Below are positions 26,039-34,691 of a stretch of 34,784 bases of DNA, piece after piece; position 1 is the first letter of the stretch, and each line of letters opens with the position of its first letter. Under the pieces are notes generated by a model, which saw only the letters and a list, made by a program, of their open reading frames with translations, searched no databases and had not been told where the DNA came from. The translations under genes were made by a program, and so were the position numbers. Origin of the DNA: an uncultured Clostridia bacterium (GTDB taxonomy: Bacteria > Bacillota > Clostridia > Oscillospirales > Ruminococcaceae); NCBI GenBank assembly GCA_945935925.1, contig CAMERU010000005.1:1-34784 (forward strand). Direction: 5' to 3'.

Positions 26039-26965
26039 TCATGTTTTACTTTCGGGGACGGCTATCGTTACTGCGCGCGGTTCGATCGATATCTCGGCGA
26101 GAAGCGTGCTCCCGCCGAACTCGCCGTCCAGATCCCATTCAATGGGTTTGTCGCTCTCGATAACGAGCCTGTCGGTGCGCAGGCGGACAACATTCCCGAA
26201 CGTGTGACCCTCGTCAAGTAGAGCCGCCCGCGTTTTTTCTATGTCCGAAAGATTTCTCGGGCGCCTTATAAAAAGGCAGTCAAGCAGCCCGTCGTCCATT
26301 TCCGCGCCCGCAGAAATAAGCTTTGTCATACCTGCGACGGAAAGGCTGTTTCCCGCCATGCCGAAAATAAAATCCCCGATGAAAACCTCGTCGCCGCAGG
26401 TTATTTTCATACCGACAGAGCGTTCGTCAAAATAATTTATGTCAAAAAGCTTTACACCCTGCAGAAAATACGCGAACGAGCCGAAAACGTTCTTCAGGCG
26501 GTTGTCGGTCGAATAGCTGACCTCGGAGAACGCCCCGAACGCCGCGACATACGCGAACCGCTCGCCGCCGAGCACGCCAGCGTCAATATCGCGGAAATTC
26601 CCGCCAACAATCATTTTTGCCGCCTCGGGAATATCCTTCGGAATGCACAGCGAGCCTGCGAAATCGTTCATCGTCCCCGCGGGAATATAACCGCAGCGCT
26701 TGCCCTTATGGTACTTTATCCCCTCGAAAAGCTCGTGCAGCGTGCCGTCGCCGCCGCAGGTGCATACAAGGTCGTATTCACCGCCGCAGTCCCTTATAAA
26801 ATCGCGCCCGTCACCCTTTTCGGAGGTAGGGTGCACCGTCACGTCATAGCCCGCCGCCGTGAACACCGCGATCACCTCGTGAAGCGAGCGCACTATGTCG
26901 CCTTTCCCCGAGAACGGGTTGTAGACAAACAAAAGCTTTCGCCGCTCCATTGCCGCCGCCGTCAT
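26039..26965 (-). CDS. Diacylglycerol kinase catalytic-domain lipid kinase (YegS/BmrU-like)
   Basis: LLFVYNPFSGKGDIVRSLHEVIAVF, CTCGGDGTLHELFEGI, GYIPAGTMNDFAGSL. The ATG at 26965 overlaps the pyk stop (ATGA); an alternative ATG is at 26950. Confidence 0.9.
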   Translation of the reverse strand: MTAAAMERRKLLFVYNPFSGKGDIVRSLHEVIAVFTAAGYDVTVHPTSEKGDGRDFIRDCGGEYDLVCTCGGDGTLHELFEGIKYHKGKRCGYIPAGTMNDFAGSLCIPKDIPEAAKMIVGGNFRDIDAGVLGGERFAYVAAFGAFSEVSYSTDNRLKNVFGSFAYFLQGVKLFDINYFDERSVGMKITCGDEVFIGDFIFGMAGNSLSVAGMTKLISAGAEMDDGLLDCLFIRRPRNLSDIEKTRAALLDEGHTFGNVVRLRTDRLVIESDKPIEWDLDGEFGGSTLLAEISIEPRAVTIAVPESKT

Positions 26966-28737
26966 ATCGGCTCCGCCGCCGAAACTATGCCCTTTTCGGC
27001 GTCCATGGTTATCGTCGTTCCACTGCGCAGGATAAGCGTAGCGTTCGCCGCACCCGTTATTACGGGAATATCAAGCGCCATTCCGACAACAGCCGCATGG
27101 CTTTCGGTATCTGTGGAGATCTCCTCGGTGATTATTCCCGCCGCCGTCTTTAACAGAGGGAGTATCGCATTAGAGGTCTTGGGTATAACGATTATCTCCC
27201 CGCTCTCAAACTGACACAGCGCGTCGCTCTCGTTCCTGCATACACAGGCGGTGGCGGTGACCTTTCCGCCCGAAACGCCGTGACCCGAAACAAGCACGTC
27301 CCCGACGATGTGCACCTTCATCAGGTTAGTCGTTCCCGAAACGCCGAGAGGAACGCCCGCCGTAATGACCGCAAGGTCGCCGTTTTTAAGCAGACCCGCC
27401 GACACAGCCTTTTCCACCGCGTGGTGTATAAGGTCGTCGGTGCTGGTCATCATTTCCTCCGCCATGAGCGGTATAACGCCCCATGACAGCGCCATCTGGC
27501 GCCATGTCACCTCGCTCGTCGTGCAGGAGATTATAGGGCATTCGGGACGGTAGCGCGATATCATGCGCGCCGTCGTGCCCGTCTTTGTGACGGTGATTAT
27601 CGCTGTCGCGCCGAGATCCATTGCAGCGCTTACCGTCGCGTGGGATATTGCGGTGGATACGTTCACGCCGTTATTTGTTTCAAGCTTATAGAAGCGCTTT
27701 TTGTAGTCGATAGCCTTTTCGGTGGTTTCTGCGATCAGCGCCATTGTCTTTACCGCCTCAACGGGGTGCTCGCCCGCCGCCGTTTCTCCCGAGAGCATTA
27801 TCGCGCTCGTCCCGTCGTAAATAGCGTTCGCAACGTCGGTCGTTTCGGCGCGCGTCGGGCGCGGATTGTGTATCATGCTTTCAAGCATCTGCGTTGCCGT
27901 TATTACCTGCTTGTTCGCGTTGTACGCTTTCTTGATGAGCATTTTCTGTATCTGCGGTATTTCCTCGAACGGTATTTCAACGCCCATATCGCCGCGCGCT
28001 ACCATTATTCCGTCGGAAACGCGGAGTATCTCGTCGATATTCTTGACGCCCTCGCCGTTCTCTATCTTCGCGATAATGCGGATATCGGGTCTTCCCTCTT
28101 CCTCGAGTATCTTCCTTATCGAAAGAACGTCCGCCTCGCAGGTCACAAAGCTTGCCGCGATATAATCGAAGCTTTCCCGAGCCGCAAAGCGTATATCCGA
28201 AATGTCCGCCTCGCTGAGGTACGGCATGGACAGCTTGACACCGGGGATATTCACTCCCTTGTTGTCGGACAGCAGTCCCCCGTTAAGAACGGTGCACACT
28301 ATATCGGCGGTGCCGTCCGCGTTTCTTATGATATCGGTGCAGCGTAGTATAACGTTGCCGTCGTCGATAAGAATGCGCGTCCCGACGTCGATGTCGTCGG
28401 CGAGTTTTTTGTAGGTTATCGACACGATATCCTTGTTGCCGGCGATATCACGGGTAGTAAGGACAAAACCCTCGCCCGTCTTTATCTCGGTCTTTTTTCC
28501 GCCCTCGAATTTTTTCAGGCGCACCTCCGGTCCCTTTGTGTCAAGCAGTGTCGCAACGGGCTGACCGAGCTCGCGCGCTATCCTGACGACCTGATCGTGC
28601 GTTGCCTTGTGGCCGCTGTGGTCGCCGTGGGAAAAGTTCTGCCGCGCAACGTTCATGCCGCTTTCGATAAGGCGGCGGAGCACCTCGTCGCTCCTTGTCG
28701 AGGGACCAAGCGTGCAGACAATCTTCGTTCTTCTCAT
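26962..28737 (-). CDS. pyk: Pyruvate kinase with C-terminal PEP-utilizing (phosphohistidine-like) domain
   Basis: MRRTKIVCTLGPSTRSDEVLRRLIESGMNVARQNFSHGDH, DGIMVARGDMGVEIPFEEIPQIQKMLI, ITATQMLESMIHNPRPTRAETTDVANAIYDGTSAIMLSGETAAGEHPVEAV; extra C-terminal ~110 aa. Confidence 0.97.
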   Translation of the reverse strand: MRRTKIVCTLGPSTRSDEVLRRLIESGMNVARQNFSHGDHSGHKATHDQVVRIARELGQPVATLLDTKGPEVRLKKFEGGKKTEIKTGEGFVLTTRDIAGNKDIVSITYKKLADDIDVGTRILIDDGNVILRCTDIIRNADGTADIVCTVLNGGLLSDNKGVNIPGVKLSMPYLSEADISDIRFAARESFDYIAASFVTCEADVLSIRKILEEEGRPDIRIIAKIENGEGVKNIDEILRVSDGIMVARGDMGVEIPFEEIPQIQKMLIKKAYNANKQVITATQMLESMIHNPRPTRAETTDVANAIYDGTSAIMLSGETAAGEHPVEAVKTMALIAETTEKAIDYKKRFYKLETNNGVNVSTAISHATVSAAMDLGATAIITVTKTGTTARMISRYRPECPIISCTTSEVTWRQMALSWGVIPLMAEEMMTSTDDLIHHAVEKAVSAGLLKNGDLAVITAGVPLGVSGTTNLMKVHIVGDVLVSGHGVSGGKVTATACVCRNESDALCQFESGEIIVIPKTSNAILPLLKTAAGIITEEISTDTESHAAVVGMALDIPVITGAANATLILRSGTTITMDAEKGIVSAAEPI

Positions 28738-28773
28738 ATAATACTCCTTTCTCGGTCGGGGTCACTAATATAA

Positions 28774-29005
28774 GGTCACCTCTAAAAACCGGCTTGAACA
28801 GAGGAAACCGGCAGGGAACATCGGCTGCAGGGAAAGCCGACGAAGCAAGGCTGTATGCCTTGTGATGAGGCGCAGCACAATGTTGCGAAGCGAAAGCCCC
28901 CAAGCGACGGCACGGACGCCGTTGCCGAAGATCTTTCGCCTGTTGACCGAAGCAGACGGCGCGCTCTGTCGATTTATCCCCCAAACAAGGCTTTTATAGG
29001 TGCCC
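28774..29005. mobile_element. MITE-like non-coding element (~232 bp) with terminal inverted repeats
   Basis: Left end GGTCACCTCTAAAAACCGGCTTG; right end reads GGGCACCTATAAAAGCCTTGTTTG on the opposite strand; flanked by ATAA on both sides (28770-28773 and 29006-29009). Related ends at 24118 and 17138. Confidence 0.6.
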
Positions 29006-29181
29006 ATAATACATTTATAATTATACACCAATCCGCTCGGAATTTCAAGCCCGATATGCTCGCCCGCGAAAATTTAATACTACTTCATCGTATTCTTAAC
29101 ACAAAATAATCAGGACAGGCAGTATTTTCTATTTTTCTCACAAAAAAATGCCATCTCGGAAATATTTTTTTGCAAAAGTTG

Positions 29182-29210
29182 TTGAAAATTCCGCCGTTTC
29201 ATGCTATAAT
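29182..29210 (+). promoter_or_regulatory. Sigma-A promoter for the GSF-repeat gene
   Basis: TTGAAA-N17-TATAAT with extended -10 TGC. Confidence 0.75.
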
Positions 29211-29236
29211 AGAGTTATATTATTGGGGGTGACGTG

Positions 29237-30004
29237 ATGGAATGTGCGCTTTGGCTTAACAGGCGTAAAATATACCATGCCGATGAGATATCCGATAACC
29301 TTGATATCGCGTCGCTGAGGGGTTATTTTCTCGGGGGAAGCCTTGAAGAATGGCTCCGCGACAACGGCGGCGAAATGTACGCCGATCGCCTCGCAGAGCT
29401 GGACGCAGCCGACCCCGACCTTAATGGGAAGCTGGCACGCATATTCCGCAAAAACAGCCCGCCCGTGCCCGCCGTATCCCTCGGCGGCGCACAGCAGCCT
29501 GTCCCCGCACGCGGAGCGGTATTCGGGCTTTCGCAGAGGCAGAGCGCTTACGGCGGCTCGTTCGGCTCTTTCGGCTCGTTTGGGTCATTCCGAGGGTCGT
29601 TCCGCGGTGGTTCGTTCCGTCATGGAAGCTTTATTAACGAATGGGAGTGGGAATACGTCCTCGGAAGCTTCAAAAGAGGTTCGTTCCGCGCGGGGTCATT
29701 CGGCGGCTCTTTCGGCTCGCATGAGTGGGAATGGGAATATGCCCTCGGAAGCTTCGGAAAGGGCTCGTTCCGCGCGGGGTCATTCCGCTCGGGATCATTC
29801 ACAGGCGGCTCGTTCAGGCTCGGGTCATTCAGAGCGCCGATCTCCGTATATGGCTCGGGCAGACCGTTCGGGCTGTCCCCGAAAAACACGAACGGAAGCT
29901 TCCCCGCATTTGTCCTGTCCTCCGACGAATACGACAGGATAATGCTCGAAACGCTGCGAAAGTGCCCGCTGGATCGCTTCGGCTACGGTATCCATATCAT
30001 ATAA
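29237..30004 (+). CDS. GSF-repeat low-complexity protein of unknown function with conserved-looking N-terminal domain
   Basis: SD GGGGGTGA then MECALWLNRRKIYHADEISDNLDIASLRGYFLGGSLEEWLRDNGGEMYADRLAELDAADPDLNGKLARIF. Repeat tract GGSFGSFGSFGSFRGSFRGGSFRHGSF...EWEWEYVLGSFKRGSFRAGSF...EWEWEYALGSFGKGSFRAGSFRSGSFTGGSFRLGSF. Wobble changes between repeats support real coding. Confidence 0.85.
   Translation: MECALWLNRRKIYHADEISDNLDIASLRGYFLGGSLEEWLRDNGGEMYADRLAELDAADPDLNGKLARIFRKNSPPVPAVSLGGAQQPVPARGAVFGLSQRQSAYGGSFGSFGSFGSFRGSFRGGSFRHGSFINEWEWEYVLGSFKRGSFRAGSFGGSFGSHEWEWEYALGSFGKGSFRAGSFRSGSFTGGSFRLGSFRAPISVYGSGRPFGLSPKNTNGSFPAFVLSSDEYDRIMLETLRKCPLDRFGYGIHII
29552..29830 (+). repeat. Coding tandem repeat tract (GSF motifs; two 84-bp EWEWEY-GSF units)
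   Basis: 17 GSF tripeptides in this tract; units starting at 29639 and 29723 share EWEWEYxLGSFxxGSFRAGSF with an 84-bp (28-aa) offset. Confidence 0.9.
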
Positions 30005-30005
30005 C

Positions 30006-30824
30006 ATGAATGCTATCCATATCGTATCAACTGCGCCGTTTTTCGCAAAGGGCGGCAAGACTTACCGCATGGAGGATTTCGACCTCTGGTGCACCGCGCT
30101 GTCAGCCCTGTGCTGGAGAAGATACAACGGCAGAATAACGCTCTGCGCCGACAGCCGTGCCGCACGGTATTTCACCGAGGCGGGACTTGCGCCGCTCTGG
30201 GACGGCATAAACGTCTGCATCCCCGACGACCTCGATGGGATAGACCCCGAGATGTTCTGGGCTGGCGGAAAGCTGCTTGCGCTGAAAGAAACGCCTGCGC
30301 CCGTTGTAATGCTTGACACCGACTTTATCGTCTGGAAACCGCTCCCGTTCGGGCAGGAAATAATCGCCGCCCACTGCGAGGAGCTCTACCCCGACATATA
30401 CCCGCCGCTCGGGTACTTCCGAACAAAAAACCATATCATTCCCGCGTTCAGCGAAAGCGTTCTCCCACTGAACACGGCTTTTCTCTATATACCCGACGAG
30501 GACTTCAAAGGCTTCTACACCTCGCAGGCGATAGCGTTCATGAAGTCCGCCGAAAAAAGCGGCGACCGCCTGTGCAACATGGTTTTCGCCGAGCAGAGAA
30601 TGGCGGCGATGTGCGCCGACTACACGGGCACCCCCGTAAAGACGCTCCTCGACAAGGATCACCTCTTTTTCCCGCAGGACTGCTTCACCCACCTCTGGGG
30701 CGCAAAGCAGGCAATGCGCGACGACCCCGTGCTCCGCGCCGACCTTGTTGGTAAATTCAGAGCGCGGCTGATGTCCGACTTTCCCGAATATTCTTTCATC
30801 GCCGATATTATCTGCGCGCTGTGA
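30006..30824 (+). CDS. Glycosyltransferase-like protein (DUF6734-like)
   Basis: MNAIHIVSTAPFFAKGGKTYRMEDFDLWCTALSALCWRRYNGRITLCADSRAARYFTEAGLAPLWDGINV...FWAGGKLLALKETPAPVVMLDTDFIVWKPL: GT-A-like layout with DTDF (DxD). Starts 1 nt after the GSF gene stop. Confidence 0.72.
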   Translation: MNAIHIVSTAPFFAKGGKTYRMEDFDLWCTALSALCWRRYNGRITLCADSRAARYFTEAGLAPLWDGINVCIPDDLDGIDPEMFWAGGKLLALKETPAPVVMLDTDFIVWKPLPFGQEIIAAHCEELYPDIYPPLGYFRTKNHIIPAFSESVLPLNTAFLYIPDEDFKGFYTSQAIAFMKSAEKSGDRLCNMVFAEQRMAAMCADYTGTPVKTLLDKDHLFFPQDCFTHLWGAKQAMRDDPVLRADLVGKFRARLMSDFPEYSFIADIICAL

Positions 30825-30913
30825 CGGAATATTCCCCCGTTATTTCCGTATAATACGGGAAAAGGTTTTTTATGGGGACGCCCGCGCGGCGTTTCCCTGA
30901 AGGGGGAATTTAT

Positions 30914-31579
30914 ATGTCAATATCTGCGAAAGAACTGCGAAAATACTACAACGTCGGCGGACAGTGCGTAAGAGCGCTCGACGGCGTGAGCCTTGACATT
31001 AGCGACGGGGAATATGTCACCGTCGTCGGGGCGAGCGGCTCGGGAAAATCCACACTGATGAATATTCTCGGCTGCCTTGACCTGCCAAGCTCGGGCAGCT
31101 ATTTTTTAGACGGCGAGGACGTTTCGCTCCTGCCCGACAGCAGGCTCAGCGATATCCGCGGCGCGGGGATAGGCTTTATCTTCCAGAGCTTCAATCTTAT
31201 CCCGGGGCTTACCGCGCTTGAGAATGTCGAGCTGCCGCTGATATACCGCCGTGTACCCAAAAAAACGCGCCGCGAGCTTGCTATGGCGGCGCTTGAAAGC
31301 GTTAAGCTCTCCGACCGCGCGCAGCACCGCCCCTCGGAAATGTCGGGCGGTCAGCAGCAGCGCACCGCGATAGCCCGCGCTATTGCAAGCTCGCCGTCGC
31401 TTATCCTTGCCGATGAGCCCTGCGGCAACCTTGACAGCCGCTCGGGCGCGGAGGTGCTGGATATACTTTCCGCGCTCAACCGCAGCGGGAAAACCATTGT
31501 GATGATAACCCACAACGAACAGACCGCAAAACAGGCTCAACGCCTTATCCGAATTTCGGACGGGAAGCTGAGCAGCTGA
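30914..31579 (+). CDS. ABC transporter ATP-binding protein (LolD/MacB-like), no adjacent permease
   Basis: [61 protein letters not shown]; signature [15 protein letters not shown]; Walker [14 protein letters not shown]. Confidence 0.92.
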   Translation: MSISAKELRKYYNVGGQCVRALDGVSLDISDGEYVTVVGASGSGKSTLMNILGCLDLPSSGSYFLDGEDVSLLPDSRLSDIRGAGIGFIFQSFNLIPGLTALENVELPLIYRRVPKKTRRELAMAALESVKLSDRAQHRPSEMSGGQQQRTAIARAIASSPSLILADEPCGNLDSRSGAEVLDILSALNRSGKTIVMITHNEQTAKQAQRLIRISDGKLSS

Positions 31580-31596
31580 CATTACGGAGGGATTTT

Positions 31597-32307
31597 ATGA
31601 CATTACAGGAGATCATTGACGAAAGCAGCCGCATAGTATTCTTCGGCGGGGCGGGAGTGTCCACCGAAAGCGGCATACCCGACTTCCGCAGCGCGGACGG
31701 GCTTTATAACCAAAAATACAAATACCCGCCCGAGCAGATAGTCAGCCACAGCTTCTTCACAGAGCACACCGAAGAATTTTACCGCTTCTACCGCGACAGA
31801 ATGATATTCCCCGACGCGAAGCCAAACGCCGCGCACCTCAAGCTCGCCGAGCTTGAGCGGGCGGGTAAGCTGTCCTGCGTTATTACGCAGAATATTGACG
31901 GGCTGCATCAGGCGGCGGGCAGCGTAAACGTCGTTGAACTGCACGGGAGCGTTCACCGTAACCGCTGCATGAGCTGCGGAAAGAAATTCCCGCTTTCGGC
32001 GGTGACGGAAAGCGACGGGATACCGCGCTGCGAATGCGGCGGTATCATCAAGCCCGAGGTCGTGCTTTATGAGGAAAGCCTTGACGACAGCGATATTGAG
32101 CGCGCCGTTCACGAGATAAGCGCTGCGGATACGCTGATAATCGGCGGGACCTCGCTCGCCGTTTATCCCGCGGCGGGACTTGTCCGCTTTTTCGGCGGGA
32201 AACACCTCGTTGTGATAAACAAATCCGCGATAAGCGCGGATCGCTCCGCCGACCTTGTGATAAACGAGCCGCTCGGAGAGGTGCTCGGGAAACTGATCGT
32301 CCGTTAA
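31597..32307 (+). CDS. NAD-dependent protein deacylase (SIR2 family)
   Basis: FFGGAGVSTESGIPDFRSADGLY, TQNIDGLHQAAGS, ELHGSVHRNRCMSCGKKFP, CECGGIIKPEVVLYEE, GTSLAVYPAAGLV. Confidence 0.95.
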   Translation: MTLQEIIDESSRIVFFGGAGVSTESGIPDFRSADGLYNQKYKYPPEQIVSHSFFTEHTEEFYRFYRDRMIFPDAKPNAAHLKLAELERAGKLSCVITQNIDGLHQAAGSVNVVELHGSVHRNRCMSCGKKFPLSAVTESDGIPRCECGGIIKPEVVLYEESLDDSDIERAVHEISAADTLIIGGTSLAVYPAAGLVRFFGGKHLVVINKSAISADRSADLVINEPLGEVLGKLIVR

Positions 32308-32326
32308 TGAAATAAAGGAGTATCTT

Positions 32327-33409
32327 ATGAAAACTGTTACCTACCAGTGCCCGAACTGCTACGCGGCGCTGGAATACGATAATGCGAGCGGGGAATTCGC
32401 CTGCAAGTACTGCGGGGGGACTTTCTCCGAGGAGCAGATACATTCCCTCTTTAAGGAAAACGAGGAAATGCCGCTCGACATCGACGAGCCCGAACTCAAC
32501 GAGCAGCAGAAGGAGGACGAGGAGTTTTCAGGGCAGAGCGCGCTGTATTCCTGCCCTAACTGCGGCGCGGGCGTTATCTGCGATTCGCTCACCGCGTCGA
32601 CAAGATGTCATTTCTGTCACACTCCCGTTATCCTCACGGGGCGTTTGTCGGGCGAATACAAGCCCGATATGATAATCCCGTTCTGCACCACGAGGGAGCT
32701 TGCCGAAAGCTCGTTCAGGGAGTACATAAAAGGCAAATTCCTCCTTCCGAAGGGTTTTCGCAGCGAGGCGCAGATACGGAACATTGCGCCGCTGTATGTC
32801 CCCTACTGGCTTAAAAGCGCGCTCACTACCGCGCACCTTGTCGCTGAGGGGCGGATCATAAGAACATGGCGCTCGGGCGACACGCGCTATACGAATACAA
32901 AGGTATTCAACGTCAGGCGCTCGGCGGAGATGGCTTTCGTGCGCGTTCCCTGCGACGGGTCTAAGCGCATAGACGACAGCCTTATGGAGAGCATAGAGCC
33001 GTTCAACTATGACGGGCTGAAGCCGTTCTCGATGTCCTATCTTTCCGGCTGCGCCGCAGAGAAATACGACGTTGCAAAGGAGGAAGCGGGTCAGCGCATA
33101 GGTCAGCGCATACGCGCGGGAGCGGAGGAGGAACTTAAAAAGAGCATTATGGGCTATTCCTCGGTGGACGTGCTCAATTTCGCGCTGAATTACGAAAAGC
33201 AGCAGTATATCTACGCGCTCATGCCCGTTTGGTTCCTTAACTACACCTACGGCGGCAAGGATTACCCCTTTGTTATGAACGGTCAGACGGGGCAGATGTT
33301 CGGTATCCTGCCCATAAGCAAGCTCAGGGCGTTCCTTTTCGGCGCGGGGATATTCCTGCTGGCAACAGCTGCCGCCGCTCTTATAGGAGGTGTCTGCGTT
33401 GTTTTATAA
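32327..33409 (+). CDS. TFIIB-type zinc-ribbon membrane protein
   Basis: Two CxxC...CxxC ribbons (CPNCYAALEYDNASGEFACKYCGG; CPNCGAGVICDSLTASTRCHFCHTP) and a C-terminal TM segment. Confidence 0.82.
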   Translation: MKTVTYQCPNCYAALEYDNASGEFACKYCGGTFSEEQIHSLFKENEEMPLDIDEPELNEQQKEDEEFSGQSALYSCPNCGAGVICDSLTASTRCHFCHTPVILTGRLSGEYKPDMIIPFCTTRELAESSFREYIKGKFLLPKGFRSEAQIRNIAPLYVPYWLKSALTTAHLVAEGRIIRTWRSGDTRYTNTKVFNVRRSAEMAFVRVPCDGSKRIDDSLMESIEPFNYDGLKPFSMSYLSGCAAEKYDVAKEEAGQRIGQRIRAGAEEELKKSIMGYSSVDVLNFALNYEKQQYIYALMPVWFLNYTYGGKDYPFVMNGQTGQMFGILPISKLRAFLFGAGIFLLATAAAALIGGVCVVL

Positions 33410-34691
33410 AAGAATAATTTCCCTTGTCATATGCCTGCTTGTTTTCGCGGGGTCATTCACCGCCGCTTATGCGAAAAGTGCGGACGGCTGGCTGAAAGAT
33501 GATCTCGGGCTTTTAACCGAAAGTGATACCAAAACGCTGCGCGCGGAGATACGCAAGACAGCAAAGCAGGCGGGAGTTAATATCGCGGTTTTTGTCTGCG
33601 ACCTTGGGCAGCACACCGACGACAGCGAGCGGCGCGAGTTCGCCGAGGAGATCTGCGAGGTCAATGATTTCGCTGCAACGGGCGGAGCGGTCGTTTTCAT
33701 CATGGACGTTGACCCCGAAACGCTGGATTACTTTGATTACATATACCTTACGGGCAATGCCTACGAGCTTTATCAGCCGCATATAAGCGAAATTTACTCC
33801 GATATGTACGACGCAATGGACGGCGGCGGGCTGTCCGCGGGGTTATCCTCGCTCGTCGGCAGCCTTTACGCCCTCGCGGGCGGCGGCGCGGAAACGGAAA
33901 GCACCGAGTCCGCCGAGCCCGAAAAGCCGCGTTTCAGCGGAGTATTAAGCGACCTTGAGATGAAGTTCTCCTCCGCGCAGCAAAGCGAGCTCACCGAGCT
34001 GCTTAATGAAACAGCGCAGACGATACAGTGCAACGTCGGCGTTGTTATAACAGACGACCTGCGCGGTAAAAGCGACAGGCAGTATGCTGAGAATTTCCTC
34101 GACAACACGTTCGGGGTCGGCAGCAGCTCGATCGTACTGCTTTACAACGACGACCGCTCAAACATGAACTACACCGACTACATCTCCGCAAACGGGCGCG
34201 GAACAGACCTCTATGGTAACCGCATAGATGACATTTTCGACAGGGTATATGCGGGCTCGCTGGGGGTCAAAAAAGACGTTTATCCTGCGGAGGATTATTA
34301 TGAGTCCATAGTATTCTTCTGCCGTTACCTTTCCAATCACACCACTCCCGGCAGCAACAGCAATGCCTATGAGGAGGATTTCAATATTTCGTTCGACAGC
34401 GCGGACATCGACACGGTAGCATATGTTTTCGTTGTGCCATGCGTATTCGGCATTATAGTCGCGTTTGTTGTGACGAGCGTAGTCTGCTCCAAGTACAAGA
34501 AGAAAAAACCGATAAGCGCCGCGGCGTACCTTGCCCGCAGCAGAACGAAATACCTCTTGAGAACAGATGATTTCGTCCGGGAATACACCACCCATGTGCA
34601 CATCAGCTCCTCCTCTTCCGGCGGCGGGCACCGAAGCGGAGGCGGCGGGCACCGAAGCGGCAGAAGCGGAGGCGGCGGCAGACGGCGCTGA
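33390..34691 (+). CDS. TPM-domain-like membrane protein with Ser/Gly/Arg-rich tail
   Basis: Signal peptide, TPM-like WLKDDLGLLTESDTKTLRAEIRKTAKQAGVNIAVFVCDL, second similar region, TM VAYVFVVPCVFGIIVAFVVTSVV, tail HISSSSSGGGHRSGGGGHRSGRSGGGGRRR. Start could be GTG 33390 or TTG 33399. Confidence 0.78.
   Translation: MSALFYKRIISLVICLLVFAGSFTAAYAKSADGWLKDDLGLLTESDTKTLRAEIRKTAKQAGVNIAVFVCDLGQHTDDSERREFAEEICEVNDFAATGGAVVFIMDVDPETLDYFDYIYLTGNAYELYQPHISEIYSDMYDAMDGGGLSAGLSSLVGSLYALAGGGAETESTESAEPEKPRFSGVLSDLEMKFSSAQQSELTELLNETAQTIQCNVGVVITDDLRGKSDRQYAENFLDNTFGVGSSSIVLLYNDDRSNMNYTDYISANGRGTDLYGNRIDDIFDRVYAGSLGVKKDVYPAEDYYESIVFFCRYLSNHTTPGSNSNAYEEDFNISFDSADIDTVAYVFVVPCVFGIIVAFVVTSVVCSKYKKKKPISAAAYLARSRTKYLLRTDDFVREYTTHVHISSSSSGGGHRSGGGGHRSGRSGGGGRRR

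Noticed and set aside
28541-29031. Minus-strand ORFs across the MITE-like element (147 and 88 aa)
   Set aside because: No recognisable domain; they lie within a repeat-like element and overlap pyk.
29552-29830. Considered as a CRISPR or simple DNA microsatellite
   Set aside because: No regular repeat/spacer structure; the tract is in one open frame with synonymous variation, so it is a coding repeat.
29620-29889. Antisense ORF over the GSF tract (NDPARNEP repeats)
   Set aside because: It mirrors the plus-strand repeat; wobble variation fits the plus-strand frame and the promoter/SD are on the plus strand.
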